Below are positions 1 to 7,474 of a stretch of DNA of 13,824 bases, in pieces. The position numbers and the translations under genes were made by a program. A model generated the notes under the pieces. The model did not search any database. It saw only the letters and a program-made list of their open reading frames with translations, and was not told the origin of the DNA. Source of the DNA: Vairimorpha ceranae (Eukaryota; Microsporidia; Nosematidae); NCBI RefSeq assembly GCF_000988165.1, contig NW_020169387.1, positions 1 to 13,824 of the forward strand, written 5' to 3'. Numbering within the stretch: position 1 is the first letter of the stretch; each line of letters opens with the position of its first letter.

Positions 1-49
1 AAAGGTTAGTTGTTCTATTTGAATTCTTTTTACTATATGTACACCTGAT

Positions 50-83
50 TGTAACATGTCCTAAACTTTTGAAGAGCAGTGTA
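50..83. repeat. possible Tc1/mariner-like terminal inverted repeat (right end)
   Basis: Read on the minus strand from position 83, the sequence begins TA, then CACTGCTCTTCAAAAGTTTA. This resembles the ends of many Tc1/mariner-type elements, which start with a TA target dinucleotide followed by a CACTG- or CAGTG-like terminus and an AAAAGTTT-like stretch. The element body would lie to the left and is mostly outside the window. No transposase can be seen in the 50 bases available, and the assignment is from remembered family patterns only. Confidence 0.25.
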
Positions 84-140
84 TAATGAAGGTAAAATTC
101 AAAAATAAACATGTTTTTTATTATAATTTATTTGTGTCTT

Positions 141-449
141 TTAAAATTTCAAAAGTGAGTTAGAATTGTAGGAATACTTAGCTGTAAAAAAATATTCTGC
201 ATTGTGAGACATTTGACTTGTCTTCTTTAAATATCTTATAATAAATAAACCCTCGCCTTGTTCCAACAATAATAAGAATAACCAAAACATTATGTCAAGC
301 CAACCACACCAAATCTTACAATGCAGATATTTATATTCTTTTGAGAAGTTTAAAACACAAGAATATCTTTTATCCTCGCCATGCCTTACGGGATATCCCT
401 CAATCATAAAAGAAATTTCTATAATATTTTTTTGTTTTATGCGTTCCAT
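141..449 (-). CDS. small hypothetical ORF, possibly a transposase zinc-finger remnant
   Basis: This is a 102-codon open frame with a genuine ATG at 447-449. I do not recognise the product. The first half contains GYPVRHGEDKRY followed by YKYLHCKIWCGW, an aromatic and cysteine pattern faintly like the FLYWCH zinc fingers that precede transposases elsewhere in this window. The second half (WLFLLLL and onward) looks like non-coding drift or a frameshifted tail. A plus-strand frame of 69 codons overlaps it and is no better. It may be a short real gene, a transposase fragment or chance. Confidence 0.2.
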   Translation of the reverse strand: MERIKQKNIIEISFMIEGYPVRHGEDKRYSCVLNFSKEYKYLHCKIWCGWLDIMFWLFLLLLEQGEGLFIIRYLKKTSQMSHNAEYFFTAKYSYNSNSLLKF

Positions 450-1599
450 TTATGGAGCGGAAATTTTAGTCCCTCATTTGCTATGTTGGGGTCTTAACTA
501 GAGCTTCTTTCATCATTTTTCGTTCTTCTTATTTCTATTTTCCCCTTCTTTTTATTTTTTTTCAAAAAATTTTTAAGTTTAATTTGTGTCATAGGAGGCT
601 ATAAGAATCCTCTCACCACAAGTGGTCTAAAAAAATACTTTAAGACGGCTAATATTGCCGGCTCGTATACATATCCTACAACTATAATTAGTTCTTATCC
701 GCACGATACCTGTCATTTTTGTAATTTCTCATATTTTATTTTCCTTCTTCAAATATTAATCGTTGCGCGCGAGAGAGCGACTTCGTCAGAAGCGCGGCCT
801 TTTCCCGGCTTTTTGTACTATTTATTAGTCATAATTGTAAGTAATTTTATATTCTAGAGCGGATACGGATATCTACACATATCTTAAAGTTTAATTAAAA
901 ACAAATTTCATTTTCGATATTTTGCTAACAATTATAGAGATATATACATATTTACTTCATTGTACGTATGGCCCACATATAACACAAGTTTATGCTCAAA
1001 AAAAGCACATCAAAAGACATTATATTAATTTGTGCATTGTGTGGATCAAACATCGCGTAGATAAATTAAGTGTTTATAAAATGACTGTAGCTTTGTTTTC
1101 AATACCGCACTTTTGGAAATACAAAACTCAGTAGAAGGAGAATTTAAAATTTTTTATTTTTAAAAATTTTCCCCGAGAAGAAGTTAACTGTTCAATCGCA
1201 AAAGAATACGATAATATCGTAAAGATTCTTAAAGGCATAGAAACAACAGTAACTGACAGCAAATATGCCAAGTTGTGGCGATATTCCCCGGTATATCATT
1301 TAAACACAGTGATTCTCTAAAGGGGATGTGTTTATATATCATTATGCTTTAAATTTTGCCAATCTGCCTTTATTGTAATGAAGAGCCCTTTTTTTTAGTA
1401 TTGACACCTGTTTTCGTTTTTGTTCCTTTGATATGCGAACGAAATGAATCAGATGAACTTTTGGATATTTCCCATTTTGATACGCAATGGATTTTATAAA
1501 TTGCTATAAAAAAAGAATATTTAAAAATTTTAATTAGAATTAATCAGAAACATTCAGATCATTTACTCTAATTACAGCTATAAGCAAGTCATTGAACGT
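450..1599. other. intergenic stretch with no recognisable gene
   Basis: I see no supported gene here. Three things stand out. There is a locally GC-rich patch at about 764-805, where CGCGC can pair with GCGCG around an inner GAC-TTC-GTC hairpin. There is a plus-strand open stretch at about 1183-1320 encoding residues such as KYAKLWRYSPVYH, with no ATG and no known match. The block at about 1261-1290, containing GTGGCGATATT, recurs at 7383-7410. An ATG-less 70-codon frame at 922-1134 has no sensible composition and was not called. Confidence 0.4.
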
Positions 1600-2080
1600 C
1601 TTCCCCCGTGGAACCAGCCGTCTTACGAAGCATAAATTCATATAAATAGCCTTTCATAAATGTTCTTGAGTCCCAAATTGATTTCGTAGTATTTTCTTGC
1701 AGTGCATCCAACAACCTTTGATGCTTTGGGTATGAATATTTATATTTATATCGTTTAGGTCTACAAAGTTTTTCGGAAGATTAACGCTACTGAATATGTA
1801 ATTTGAATCATTCGACAGAAAAGAAAAAGCGGCCCATTTGCCGCTCACTATATGGGTTCCGGGGGAGAATGTATCGTTTTATCAGAGGTTCTAGATTTGC
1901 TTTGCTTCCGTCCTTCACAACGAATAGCCTCGCTTTCTTTGTTCCACGTTCCACTATTCCGAATAACTACAGTTGATTCTTGAATCTTCCCCCGTGGTAT
2001 TTTCTTTTAAAAAGCAAAGATTTGTCACTTTAGACTATCTTTGGCGCCCCGTTCTCGTTTATTCTTCCAACTTCACATTT
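1600..2080 (-). pseudogene. ISXO2/IS1595 (Merlin)-like transposase, C-terminal remnant
   Basis: Minus-strand frames between about 2080 and 1600 carry, in order, the hallmarks of an ISXO2-like (IS1595/Merlin-type) DDE transposase. These are KRKYHGGR, LFGIVERGTKKARLFVVKD, LIKRYILP, a degraded YS-(D)-KWAA block, NFVDLND, HTQSIKGCWMHCKKILRNQF and finally a YLYEFMLRK segment. The pieces lie in at least three frames, so several frameshifts separate them. The family's third catalytic position normally reads IEGxW here; this copy has K instead of E (SIKGCW), and the first catalytic D seems lost (VEVGRI where VEIDE is expected). It encoded a cut-and-paste transposase and cannot now be active. An N-terminal half may have lain at 2090-2520 but is not recognisable. 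No terminal repeats were found. Confidence 0.8.
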
Positions 2081-2747
2081 CCTAACAAAAAAATTAACTG
2101 ACATATTTCTATAAAAAAATAGCACCAATCTGATGTGGCATTCTCGCCGAGATTCAACTCTCTCCCCATTCGCAGTTAAATGTCTTTTTTACTCGATAAT
2201 ACATAAAGATAAACATACCTTCAAAATAACTCTGCAAGCGAACAGAGCGTTAAATTTTTTTTTCATGTGCATTGCATATTCAAATATAGCCGCTGGGCGT
2301 CTTTATTAAACTCATAGAATTCCTACACATATCACAGTGCATTCTATTTTTAAGTAAGCGTAGACCCACCAAATATTGCAAAATAGAGGGGTTGGTGCCA
2401 CAAAACATTTACTAAATGCTTTCAATCGCAAAACTTCAATGATAAATCTTCTCAAAAACGTTTGTTTCGTATTCTTCCTCCTCTCCAAAAAAATGTATTT
2501 CCTTCCTTCTGCGACCATTGCTAAGGATAAAATAAAAGAAATTTAAATATTCTTTTTTTATATCGGGTCGAAATGACCATAGCGGGTTAAAATGGAAAAA
2601 ACCAAAGTTTTTTCACATTTTGGGAATTAATCGATTTGATTACTAATTGTATAAGTTTTTTTTTTGCATGATTCCTGTCAAAAGTCGGATATTTTTTGTT
2701 TAACAAAAAAAATTATAAAATATTTTTTTAAAACTTTTACCCTTTAA
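2081..2747. other. no confident gene; possible decayed upstream part of the 1600-2080 transposase
   Basis: A minus-strand ATG frame at 2312-2518 (68 codons, MVAEGRKY onward) lies where the N-terminal region of the ISXO2-like transposase would be expected. I could not match it to the family. At about 2563-2602 there is an imperfect direct repeat of the form GGGT(C/T)(G/A)AAATG spaced 24 bases apart. It sits upstream of the next transposase remnant and could be part of a transposon end. Otherwise the stretch is AT-rich with poly-T runs. Confidence 0.3.
2740..2742 (+). promoter_or_regulatory. CCC-like start-proximal signal
   Basis: ACCC ends five bases before the ATG at 2748. Short C-rich motifs immediately upstream of the start codon are known from microsporidian genes. 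The same arrangement precedes the intact gene at 8014, which supports reading the 2748 ATG as a former real start. Confidence 0.35.
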
Positions 2748-3050
2748 ATGAATTTACAAAAATGCAAAAAACCAATTATAAAGATGTCCCAAGATGAATT
2801 AATTACTTTTTTGCAAGACAATGATCTTATTGTGTTTGGCATGACGTGTGCAGAATGCGAGGACACATGGTTTTGAAAAAATATAATAAGGTGAAAGATA
2901 AAATGGCACGGGTACGTACATTCCCTTCCTGTAGCAGTTATAGAAAGTTTATATTAATAAGAAAAGGCGGTTTTGTGAAGGGGATTTAAATATAACCTTG
3001 GAAGATATTTTATTTGTATTAATTCCCCGGTCTTGTGATATTAAGCGACA
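2748..3050 (+). pseudogene. ISXO2/IS1595-like transposase, N-terminal zinc-ribbon remnant
   Basis: From the ATG at 2748 there are 42 open codons ending at a TGA (2874-2876): MSQDELITFLQDNDLIVFG, then MTCAEC, the first Cys-x2-Cys knuckle of the N-terminal zinc ribbon. A one-base frameshift near 2862 moves the frame, after which the reading continues HMVLKKYNKVKDKMARVRTF, SCSSYRKFILIRKGGF and, after a further shift, NITLEDILFVLIP. This order (Cys knuckle, KKYNK, then the WRC-type second knuckle, xIRKGxF, then LE.IL) is the usual N-terminus of ISXO2-like transposases. The tryptophan of the second knuckle is gone. The remnant stops abruptly at the TIR beginning at 3063, and no DDE domain follows, so it was probably cut by that insertion or by deletion. 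Confidence 0.7.
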
Positions 3051-3068
3051 TTTAATATTAAATGTCGC
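3045..3068. repeat. 24-bp perfect palindrome at the left edge of the TIR element
   Basis: GCGACATTTAAT is followed directly by its reverse complement. The right arm overlaps the first six bases of the inverted repeat that begins at 3063 (TGTCGC). The left arm ends in GCGACA, the same six bases that end the TIR copies at 4957 and 7474. It can be read as two element ends facing each other around TTTAATATTAAA, or as a palindromic insertion site. Confidence 0.75.
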
Positions 3069-3083
3069 GAGCCCAGCTCGCAC
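3063..3083 (+). repeat. left terminal inverted repeat
   Basis: This 21-bp arm is an exact inverted match to 4937-4957. Beyond the 21 bp, this side continues ATCGCAT. The right arm has about 17 extra bases (CCGAGCCACGGCCGCAC when read inward) before ATAG, so the left arm looks like a shortened version of the longer right TIR. Confidence 0.85.
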
Positions 3084-3173
3084 ATCGCATTTTTTGTTTA
3101 CAAATTTTGAACGTCGATATTTTTTACATTATAGATGAGTCCATTTTTCCAAAACCAATACTTAAACACTTTT

Positions 3174-3245
3174 GTACAGGAATCGGAATCGAACCCGCAG
3201 ATGCTTTTACATGTAACAAGATAAACCCAACTGCGATACTGTCAC
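3174..3245 (-). tRNA. tRNA-like sequence, degenerate (pseudo-tRNA or tRNA-derived)
   Basis: On the minus strand, TATCGCAGTTGG (3227-3238) resembles a pol III A box and GGTTCGATTCC (3185-3195) is an exact B-box match, with spacing normal for a tRNA. ACAG (3239-3242) and CTGT (3176-3179) can pair as part of an acceptor stem, giving a total length near 70. A five-base anticodon stem with one mismatch can be drawn around a loop containing CAT (methionine), but U33 is replaced by A and the T stem keeps only two of five pairs. It lies just inside the left end of the TIR element, so it may be a decayed tRNA gene or a SINE-like fragment. It is unlikely to make a functional tRNA. Confidence 0.35.
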
Positions 3246-3389
3246 GTATATCTTATTAAAACTTTAAATAAATAATTTTACAAGTGGATTTTTGTTAAAT
3301 AAAGATAGGCTGCAAAACATTCTAAATTCTGCAATATATTTAAGAACAAAGAAATTGAATTTTTTTAAATTCTTTATTTTTAGCTCTTA

Positions 3390-4660
3390 ACGGTATCAGT
3401 TATAAATGATAAGGAGGAATATGATGCAACAATGGCTATCCTTTTAAAGTTGCCGTTTGAGACGAATTTATGTAAATACCAAGTCTTTAGGCTTCACAAG
3501 AAGGCGGAACACTTTCTTATACTTAATGACATGCTCTACTTAAATATTAGAGAAGGACTGTACAAAAAAGTGTTCTACAAGACTAGGGTCGATACCATGG
3601 CACTAGAGGTTAAAAGACTTTATGATACCAACCATTGGGCCATAATAGGATGTATGAATTATGTAAGGATTATTTCTTTACAATATCCAGAACTATTGTG
3701 AGAGATCTTGTTGCAGGCTGTAATACTTGTAAAACATCACAGCCTTTAAAGCAGAACGTGCCATTTAAGTATGTTACGGTGACCTACTGCTTTGAGCACA
3801 TTATGATGGACTTAATCGACCTTAAGAGTTATAAAACAACAGACCAGGGTTTTTACTGGATACTTAATGTGATTGATGTTAATTTAAAATTTGAAAAGGC
3901 TTATTCACTTAAATCTAAAGCAGCTTTGGAAGTTAGCAATGCATTAGAATCACTTTTTCTGACTTTTGGTCCACTAAACTGTTTTACAATGTGACAATGG
4001 AAAGGAATTTTCTAATTCTGTGATTAACGATCTTTGTACTTGGTTTAACGTAAAATTGATTCATGGCAGAGTTAGACACCCGCAACCACAAGGTCAAATT
4101 GAACGCCTAAATCAAACATTAACGAGAGCCATAGCTAAACAAATGGATGCCAAAGATGAAAAAAACGTAAAGGAAGCATGTTGGATAAAGTATATTGATC
4201 TTGTTGTATATAACTACAACATTCCTGTTTATTCTGCCACTTGTAAATTGTCATTTGAACTTTTTACGGGCGCAAAGGGTTTAATACAGTCCTTAGTACT
4301 GAAAATGATGGTGTTATATTTTCTGATTTAGAAACAGATTCATGTAAAGAAAAAAAATAATAAAGAAGTTGTAAGTGAAGTTGAAGTAAGTATATGTGCT
4401 AAGTATCTTGCAAGAATTGATAAAAAGGCGATTTATAATTCTGTGTATAACTTTAATGCAGGTGAATATGTTTTTTCTAAAAAAAGACTTTGATGCTAAC
4501 TAAGCAAACAAACGCTTAAAATTTGACCCATTTTTTCATCCTGCAGCTATAATAAAAAAAAATTTATCTGAGAATCGACTACTAATTGATCATGGAGATA
4601 GAACTGAGATAGTATCTATGACCAACGTAATAAAAAAACAATTAAAAGCAGTTTATTTTT
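3390..4660 (+). pseudogene. gypsy/Ginger-type integrase, multiply frameshifted
   Basis: The domains run in the normal order but in several frames. An open frame from about 3390 (first ATG at 3432) encodes an N-terminal region with LYLNIREGLYKKVF. The HHCC zinc-binding region follows: NHW, then a one-base deletion near 3636, then GHNRMYELCKDYF and LVAGCNTCK. The rve core comes next. Its first catalytic D is in IMMDLIDL, and WILNVIDV follows. The second D is in DNGKEF, displaced by a frameshift near 3990. The catalytic E is in HPQPQGQIERLNQTL at about 4080-4120. After a stop at 4331, a C-terminal region continues in other frames (NAGEYVFSKKRL, then FDPFFHPAAIIKKN and LLIDHGDRTEIVSMTNVIKK), resembling the SH3-like tail. 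All three acidic residues survive but the gene cannot make one protein. An AG after a T-rich run at about 3381 could mimic a splice acceptor; I see no donor. Confidence 0.85.
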
Positions 4661-4862
4661 GTGCTAAAAAAAATTATAATTTATATAATTCCGTACTTTT
4701 TTTTGAAAAAATTATTTTATGTTATCTAAATACAAAATTTAATGATAGCAATATCGCAATACAAATATTTTAAACTTCGGATACAGCAATACCTCTACAC
4801 AAACCCATAAAAGGTATTTTTATCTTATTTTACAACTTAACTTTTTGTAAGCCTAGTAAATT
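4661..4862. other. AT-rich 3' region of the TIR element
   Basis: No gene is visible. The stretch lies between the end of the integrase remnant and the right terminal repeat and is dominated by A and T runs. Confidence 0.4.
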
Positions 4863-4957
4863 GCAGCGTTTAAAATATCTCGTTTTCGATATAAAAGATT
4901 CTGCCGGGAATCGAACTATGTGCGGCCGTGGCTCGGGTGCGAGCTGGGCTCGCGACA
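4863..4957 (-). repeat. right terminal inverted repeat (long form)
   Basis: The outer 21 bp (4937-4957) are the exact inverse of 3063-3083. The similarity extends further inward when compared with 7388-7474: both contain CTATGTGCG, then a (G/A)C(C/T)GT(G/A)GCT block, and end in GCGACA. They are also weakly alike back to GC(A/C)GCG. On the minus strand this copy contains AGTTCGATTCCC, a B-box-like motif, as does the tRNA-like sequence at the other end of the element. Confidence 0.65.
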
Positions 4958-4969
4958 ATAAATAGCAGC

Positions 4970-5430
4970 CTTTTAAAATTCCTTTCCATAAACTAAGGTT
5001 AAAAGTGGGGATTATATTTATGCTTTTAAGAAATATGCATGCAAGCCTTGGTCTTTTGAATGGTACTAGAGCTATTGTAAAAGAGCTTCATAGAAATATA
5101 TCTTGGGCAAGATCATTACTGGAAAGACAAAGGGATCTATTGTTGTTATTCTAAGAATTGACATGATTCTAAACAAAAGTGTGCTGCCATTTATTTTAAA
5201 GCGGAGGCAGTTTCCTGTGGTTGTGTCACATTCTATGGGCATTCACAAGGCACAGGGCAGTCATTCGAAAGTGTTGGGGTTTATTTGCCGAAGCATGTTT
5301 TTACCCATGGTCAATTATATGTCGTCTCTCAAGAGTAAGACGTGCGGAGCAATTGAAAATATTTCTTCCAAAAGGAGCAAAAGGCAAGACAAAGAATGTA
5401 ATTTACAAGGCACTATTAACATATAATTAG
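4970..5430 (+). pseudogene. Helitron RepHel / Pif1-like helicase, C-terminal remnant
   Basis: Three plus-strand frames together give the C-terminal end of a Pif1-family helicase of the Helitron type. About 4975-5095 reads PFHKLRLKVG, MLLRN, GLLNGTRAIVKEL. About 5103-5280 reads KIITGKTKGSIVVILRID, then FILKRRQFPVVVS and GIHKAQG (the family's INKAQGQ motif, with H for N). About 5330-5430 reads RRAEQLKIFLPKGAKGK and ends at a TAG at 5428-5430. Frameshifts lie near 5100 and between about 5250 and 5330. The YVALSRV motif is destroyed. In an intact element this enzyme unwinds DNA during rolling-circle transposition. The upstream part (Rep nuclease and Walker A) is missing because the TIR element ends only about 13 bp before the remnant. 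A Helitron 3' terminus lies about 130 bp downstream, as expected for the end of an autonomous Helitron. Confidence 0.8.
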
Positions 5431-5536
5431 AATTAAAAATAAGATTGTACGTTGAAGACATATAAAAATTATGCCGAAAAAAAAGACTCTTTAGCATACA
5501 AATAAAACAGACGAAAAAAACAAATTGCAACATTTC

Positions 5537-5563
5537 GTCCTCAAAACGAGGCGCTTTAGCTAG
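5537..5563 (+). repeat. Helitron 3' terminus (hairpin + CTAG)
   Basis: CGTCCTC and GAGGCG pair (CCTC/GAGG plus CG/CG with one bulged T) around AAAAC. Six bases later comes CTAG at 5560-5563, followed by T. Helitrons end in a short hairpin a few bases before CTRR and insert between A and T. The position, about 130 bp after the helicase stop codon, makes this the end of the element encoding that helicase. Confidence 0.65.
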
Positions 5564-5911
5564 TCATCAATCATCAATATATATAAAAAGTTTGAATCTG
5601 AATATTTATTTATTTTTTAGCCCTTCTTTTTTTAAAATTTGTAAAATTCTAATAATTTTTTAAATACGAGTAGCATAAGTGTAGGCTTTATTTCTATAAG
5701 CATGAAACGGTGTTTTTGTGCATTTTTTCTTGCTTTTATTTAGTTATTACAATCTTATAAAAGGTGTATATAGCAAATTTTTATATATAATAAAAAAAGT
5801 CATTTTGTATTTAAAAAGAATAAGTACAGGCATAAAGCTCATTTAATTCATTTAAAATAAATGAATTCATAATATTTGTGATCCCGTTTCAAACGGGATA
5901 GCGCAAGCTAG
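5564..5911 (+). mobile_element. non-autonomous Helitron, subfamily A, fused to the preceding 3' end
   Basis: The element begins TCATCAATCATCAATATATATA directly after the CTAG of the previous element, so there is no spacer. It ends with the perfect hairpin ATCCCGTTT-C-AAACGGGAT at 5881-5899, then AGCGCAAG, then CTAG (5908-5911) and T. Its body closely matches the element at 10051-10382: shared blocks include AAGTTTGAATCTGAATATTT, AGCATAAGTGTRGG, TTGTGCATTTTT and CATAAAG, in the same order. It has no ORF, so it would have depended on helicase supplied in trans. A tenfold-base duplication (TCATCA repeated) blurs the exact 5' base; position 5574 is the alternative start. Confidence 0.75.
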
Positions 5912-5995
5912 TATAAAAATATTTTTTTAAAAAAATAGCCCTTAAAAGTAAAAATTAATCTATAATTAAATATGAATCAAATCATCAAAAGTATA
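5912..5995 (+). other. possible degenerate Helitron 5' ends
   Basis: Immediately after CTAG the sequence TATAAAAATATTTTT...AATAGCCCTT looks like a shortened form of the usual Helitron 5' region (TATAAAAAG...AATATTTATTT...AACCCTT). A second candidate, TCTATAATTAAATATGAATC at 5959, is preceded by A and resembles the 5' ends at 9751 and 10383. In DNA this rich in A and T, chance similarity is hard to exclude. Confidence 0.3.
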
Positions 5996-5999
5996 TACC

Positions 6000-7337
6000 T
6001 TCGTAATTTCTTTAAATTTATGTAAACCATCTATTTTATAATTTTCTCTAGGCTTTGTTTAAATTTTAAAATTTCTTTTAAGATTTTAATCTTAGTATTT
6101 TTGTTTTAACGATACTTACCCATTTCATTTAAATAGTCGCGATTGCACAAAATTATTAACAATTCTATTAAACTTGGATGAAAACCTTTAGCTTCTTTTT
6201 TAACGAATAATTAAAACTTTTTAACCATTATTAGTAAAAAAAATATCAAAGATAATTTTCTAATATAAATCATTATTTCCAAATATATATACAAATACCA
6301 ATTATTATAATAATGATTTAAAAAATCGTTTACATTCTTCTGATCATACAAAAACTTGCTTTCCCTTACAATCAGTTAAAAAATTTTTCCCTTTCTTGTT
6401 CTACAATGAATAGAAGGCAAAGTGAACATTTAACAAAAATATAAATTTTTTACCTTCTCGATAAAGTTTACTCAATCCCAGCGCTTTTAATTTACGATAT
6501 ACTGCCCGAGAGTAATGAAAAAGACAGAATCTTATCGTCGTTTCACTTATAACATTCTCAATTGATAAATCAAAATCAATAATTAAATTATCTATATTAT
6601 TTATGCCAGCATAGTCGTACAAAATGCCTATAACTGACTTATAAGAAGATTAACTTTTATCAGGAACAAGAAATATGCAAAAGGTAAATGTTTAGATTTA
6701 ACAACAGTAAAAAATACCAAGAGTTGGTAAAATCCTTTAAACAGGTAAAAAAGTACCATACAATGCATAAAGTTTATGTTTTTTTGCTTCTAAAACACTC
6801 TTTTGTGTTTAAAGTCCAATCATTCGATGTTTTGAAATAAAATAATTGTCAAAATTAACAAACTTAGTGTCTGATCGGAAAAACATAGCTCATCGGGTAT
6901 GTGATGGGCAAAAAAAAAGCATATTTTTAGTTTCAGTTTGTAAATTTCTATTCTCCTTTTTAAGTTATCAATAAAAGAGATTGTTTGTCGTTCTGAATCA
7001 TCTAGAAGTATAGAGGCTGCACATATAATATCATTTGTCGTTTTTCTGGTAATTGTTGATTCTATTTGTATTTCTTCTTTAAAAGCAGACATTTAATTTT
7101 TGATGAAAAGGGGCTGCTATGGTTTTGTTCCTCTTCTTCAGAAATAACATTATTTGCGATTGCAACCTTGTAACTTCTATTATAGTTTTTAATAAGAGAA
7201 GACATTGTAATTTTATGTTTCCCTGTATATTTTCTATAGTATGTAAATCCTTTTAATATTGTCATTTCTCTTCCCTTTTCAATCAAAACTACAATAGGTT
7301 CAAAATTTTGCCTCGATATTTTAGATTGATACTCCAT
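6000..7337 (-). pseudogene. FLYWCH-MULE transposase remnant
   Basis: Reading leftwards from an ATG at 7335-7337: a FLYWCH-type zinc-finger region (REMTILKGFTYYRKYTGKHK, then VISEEEEQNHSS, with its Trp-x-Cys lost) and, after a frameshift near 7080, KTTNDIICAASILLDDSERQ and SFIDNLKRRI, the usual linker of MULE transposases. The DDE core follows in broken frames: YGTF where DGTF is expected (first catalytic D lost), FYQLL, FLVPDKS, SYKSVIGILYDYAG, and the second D in LIIDFDLSIENVI. After that comes FCLFHYSRAVYRKLKALGLSKLY. Below about 6440 the match weakens, but KKEAKGFHPSLIELLIIL (about 6150-6210) could be its C-terminus. It encoded a cut-and-paste transposase of the Mutator class and is inactive. 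A TIR-like repeat lies 51 bp upstream of the ATG; no left partner was found. Confidence 0.75.
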
Positions 7338-7387
7338 TTTTAAGGACTATTTTTTTTTACAAAATTATCTTGTAAGCTGACGAAAAA

Positions 7388-7474
7388 TGCCGCGGTGGCG
7401 ATATTTTCCGAGAACCTTTATAAGGAAAAAAAACTATGTGCGACTGTAGCTTGACACGAGATAAGCTTGCGACA
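7388..7474 (-). repeat. second copy of the long TIR
   Basis: CTATGTGCG, CTGTAGCTTG and the final TTGCGACA match the right TIR at 4863-4957 in order and orientation, at lower identity and with small gaps. It lies upstream of the MULE start codon and so in the right place to be that element's 5' terminal repeat. The first part (GTGGCGATATTTTCCG) also resembles 1274-1290. The base after the end is T. Confidence 0.5.

Larger units (their letters stand above)
3063..4957. mobile_element. TIR-bounded element carrying a gypsy-type integrase (Ginger-like candidate)
   Basis: The segment is bounded by perfect 21-bp inverted repeats, TGTCGCGAGCCCAGCTCGCA(C) at 3063-3083 and its reverse complement at 4937-4957. 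Inside each repeat, GCGAGC-CCA-GCTCGC can itself form a hairpin. The only coding content is one integrase pseudogene on the plus strand. No reverse transcriptase, protease, gag or LTR is visible. A gypsy-like integrase between terminal inverted repeats that begin with TG is the layout of Ginger-type DNA transposons. A clean target duplication is not visible: the left flank is TAAA and the right flank reads ATAAA, an offset of one base. The element abuts an ISXO2-like remnant on the left and a Helitron helicase on the right, so it is probably nested in older transposon sequence. Confidence 0.55.

Noticed and set aside
292..501. 69-codon plus-strand frame opposite the 141-449 ORF
   Set aside because: It is the antisense shadow of the other frame and has no motif.
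922..1134. 70-codon plus-strand frame
   Set aside because: It does not start with ATG, its residue mix is that of random AT-rich DNA, and it has no recognisable motif or upstream signal.
3055..4966. Exact target-site duplication around the TIR element
   Set aside because: Left TAAA and right ATAAA match only with a one-base offset, so I do not claim a duplication.
3000..5000. LTR retrotransposon
   Set aside because: The integrase suggested one, but no direct long repeats, primer-binding site, polypurine tract or reverse transcriptase were seen; the ends are inverted repeats.
6135..6155. TAGTCGCGATTGCACA as a left TIR partner for the repeat ending at 7474
   Set aside because: It matches only a few bases of the TIR and falls inside a stretch that may still be MULE coding sequence (CNRDY on the minus strand). 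No target duplication supports it.
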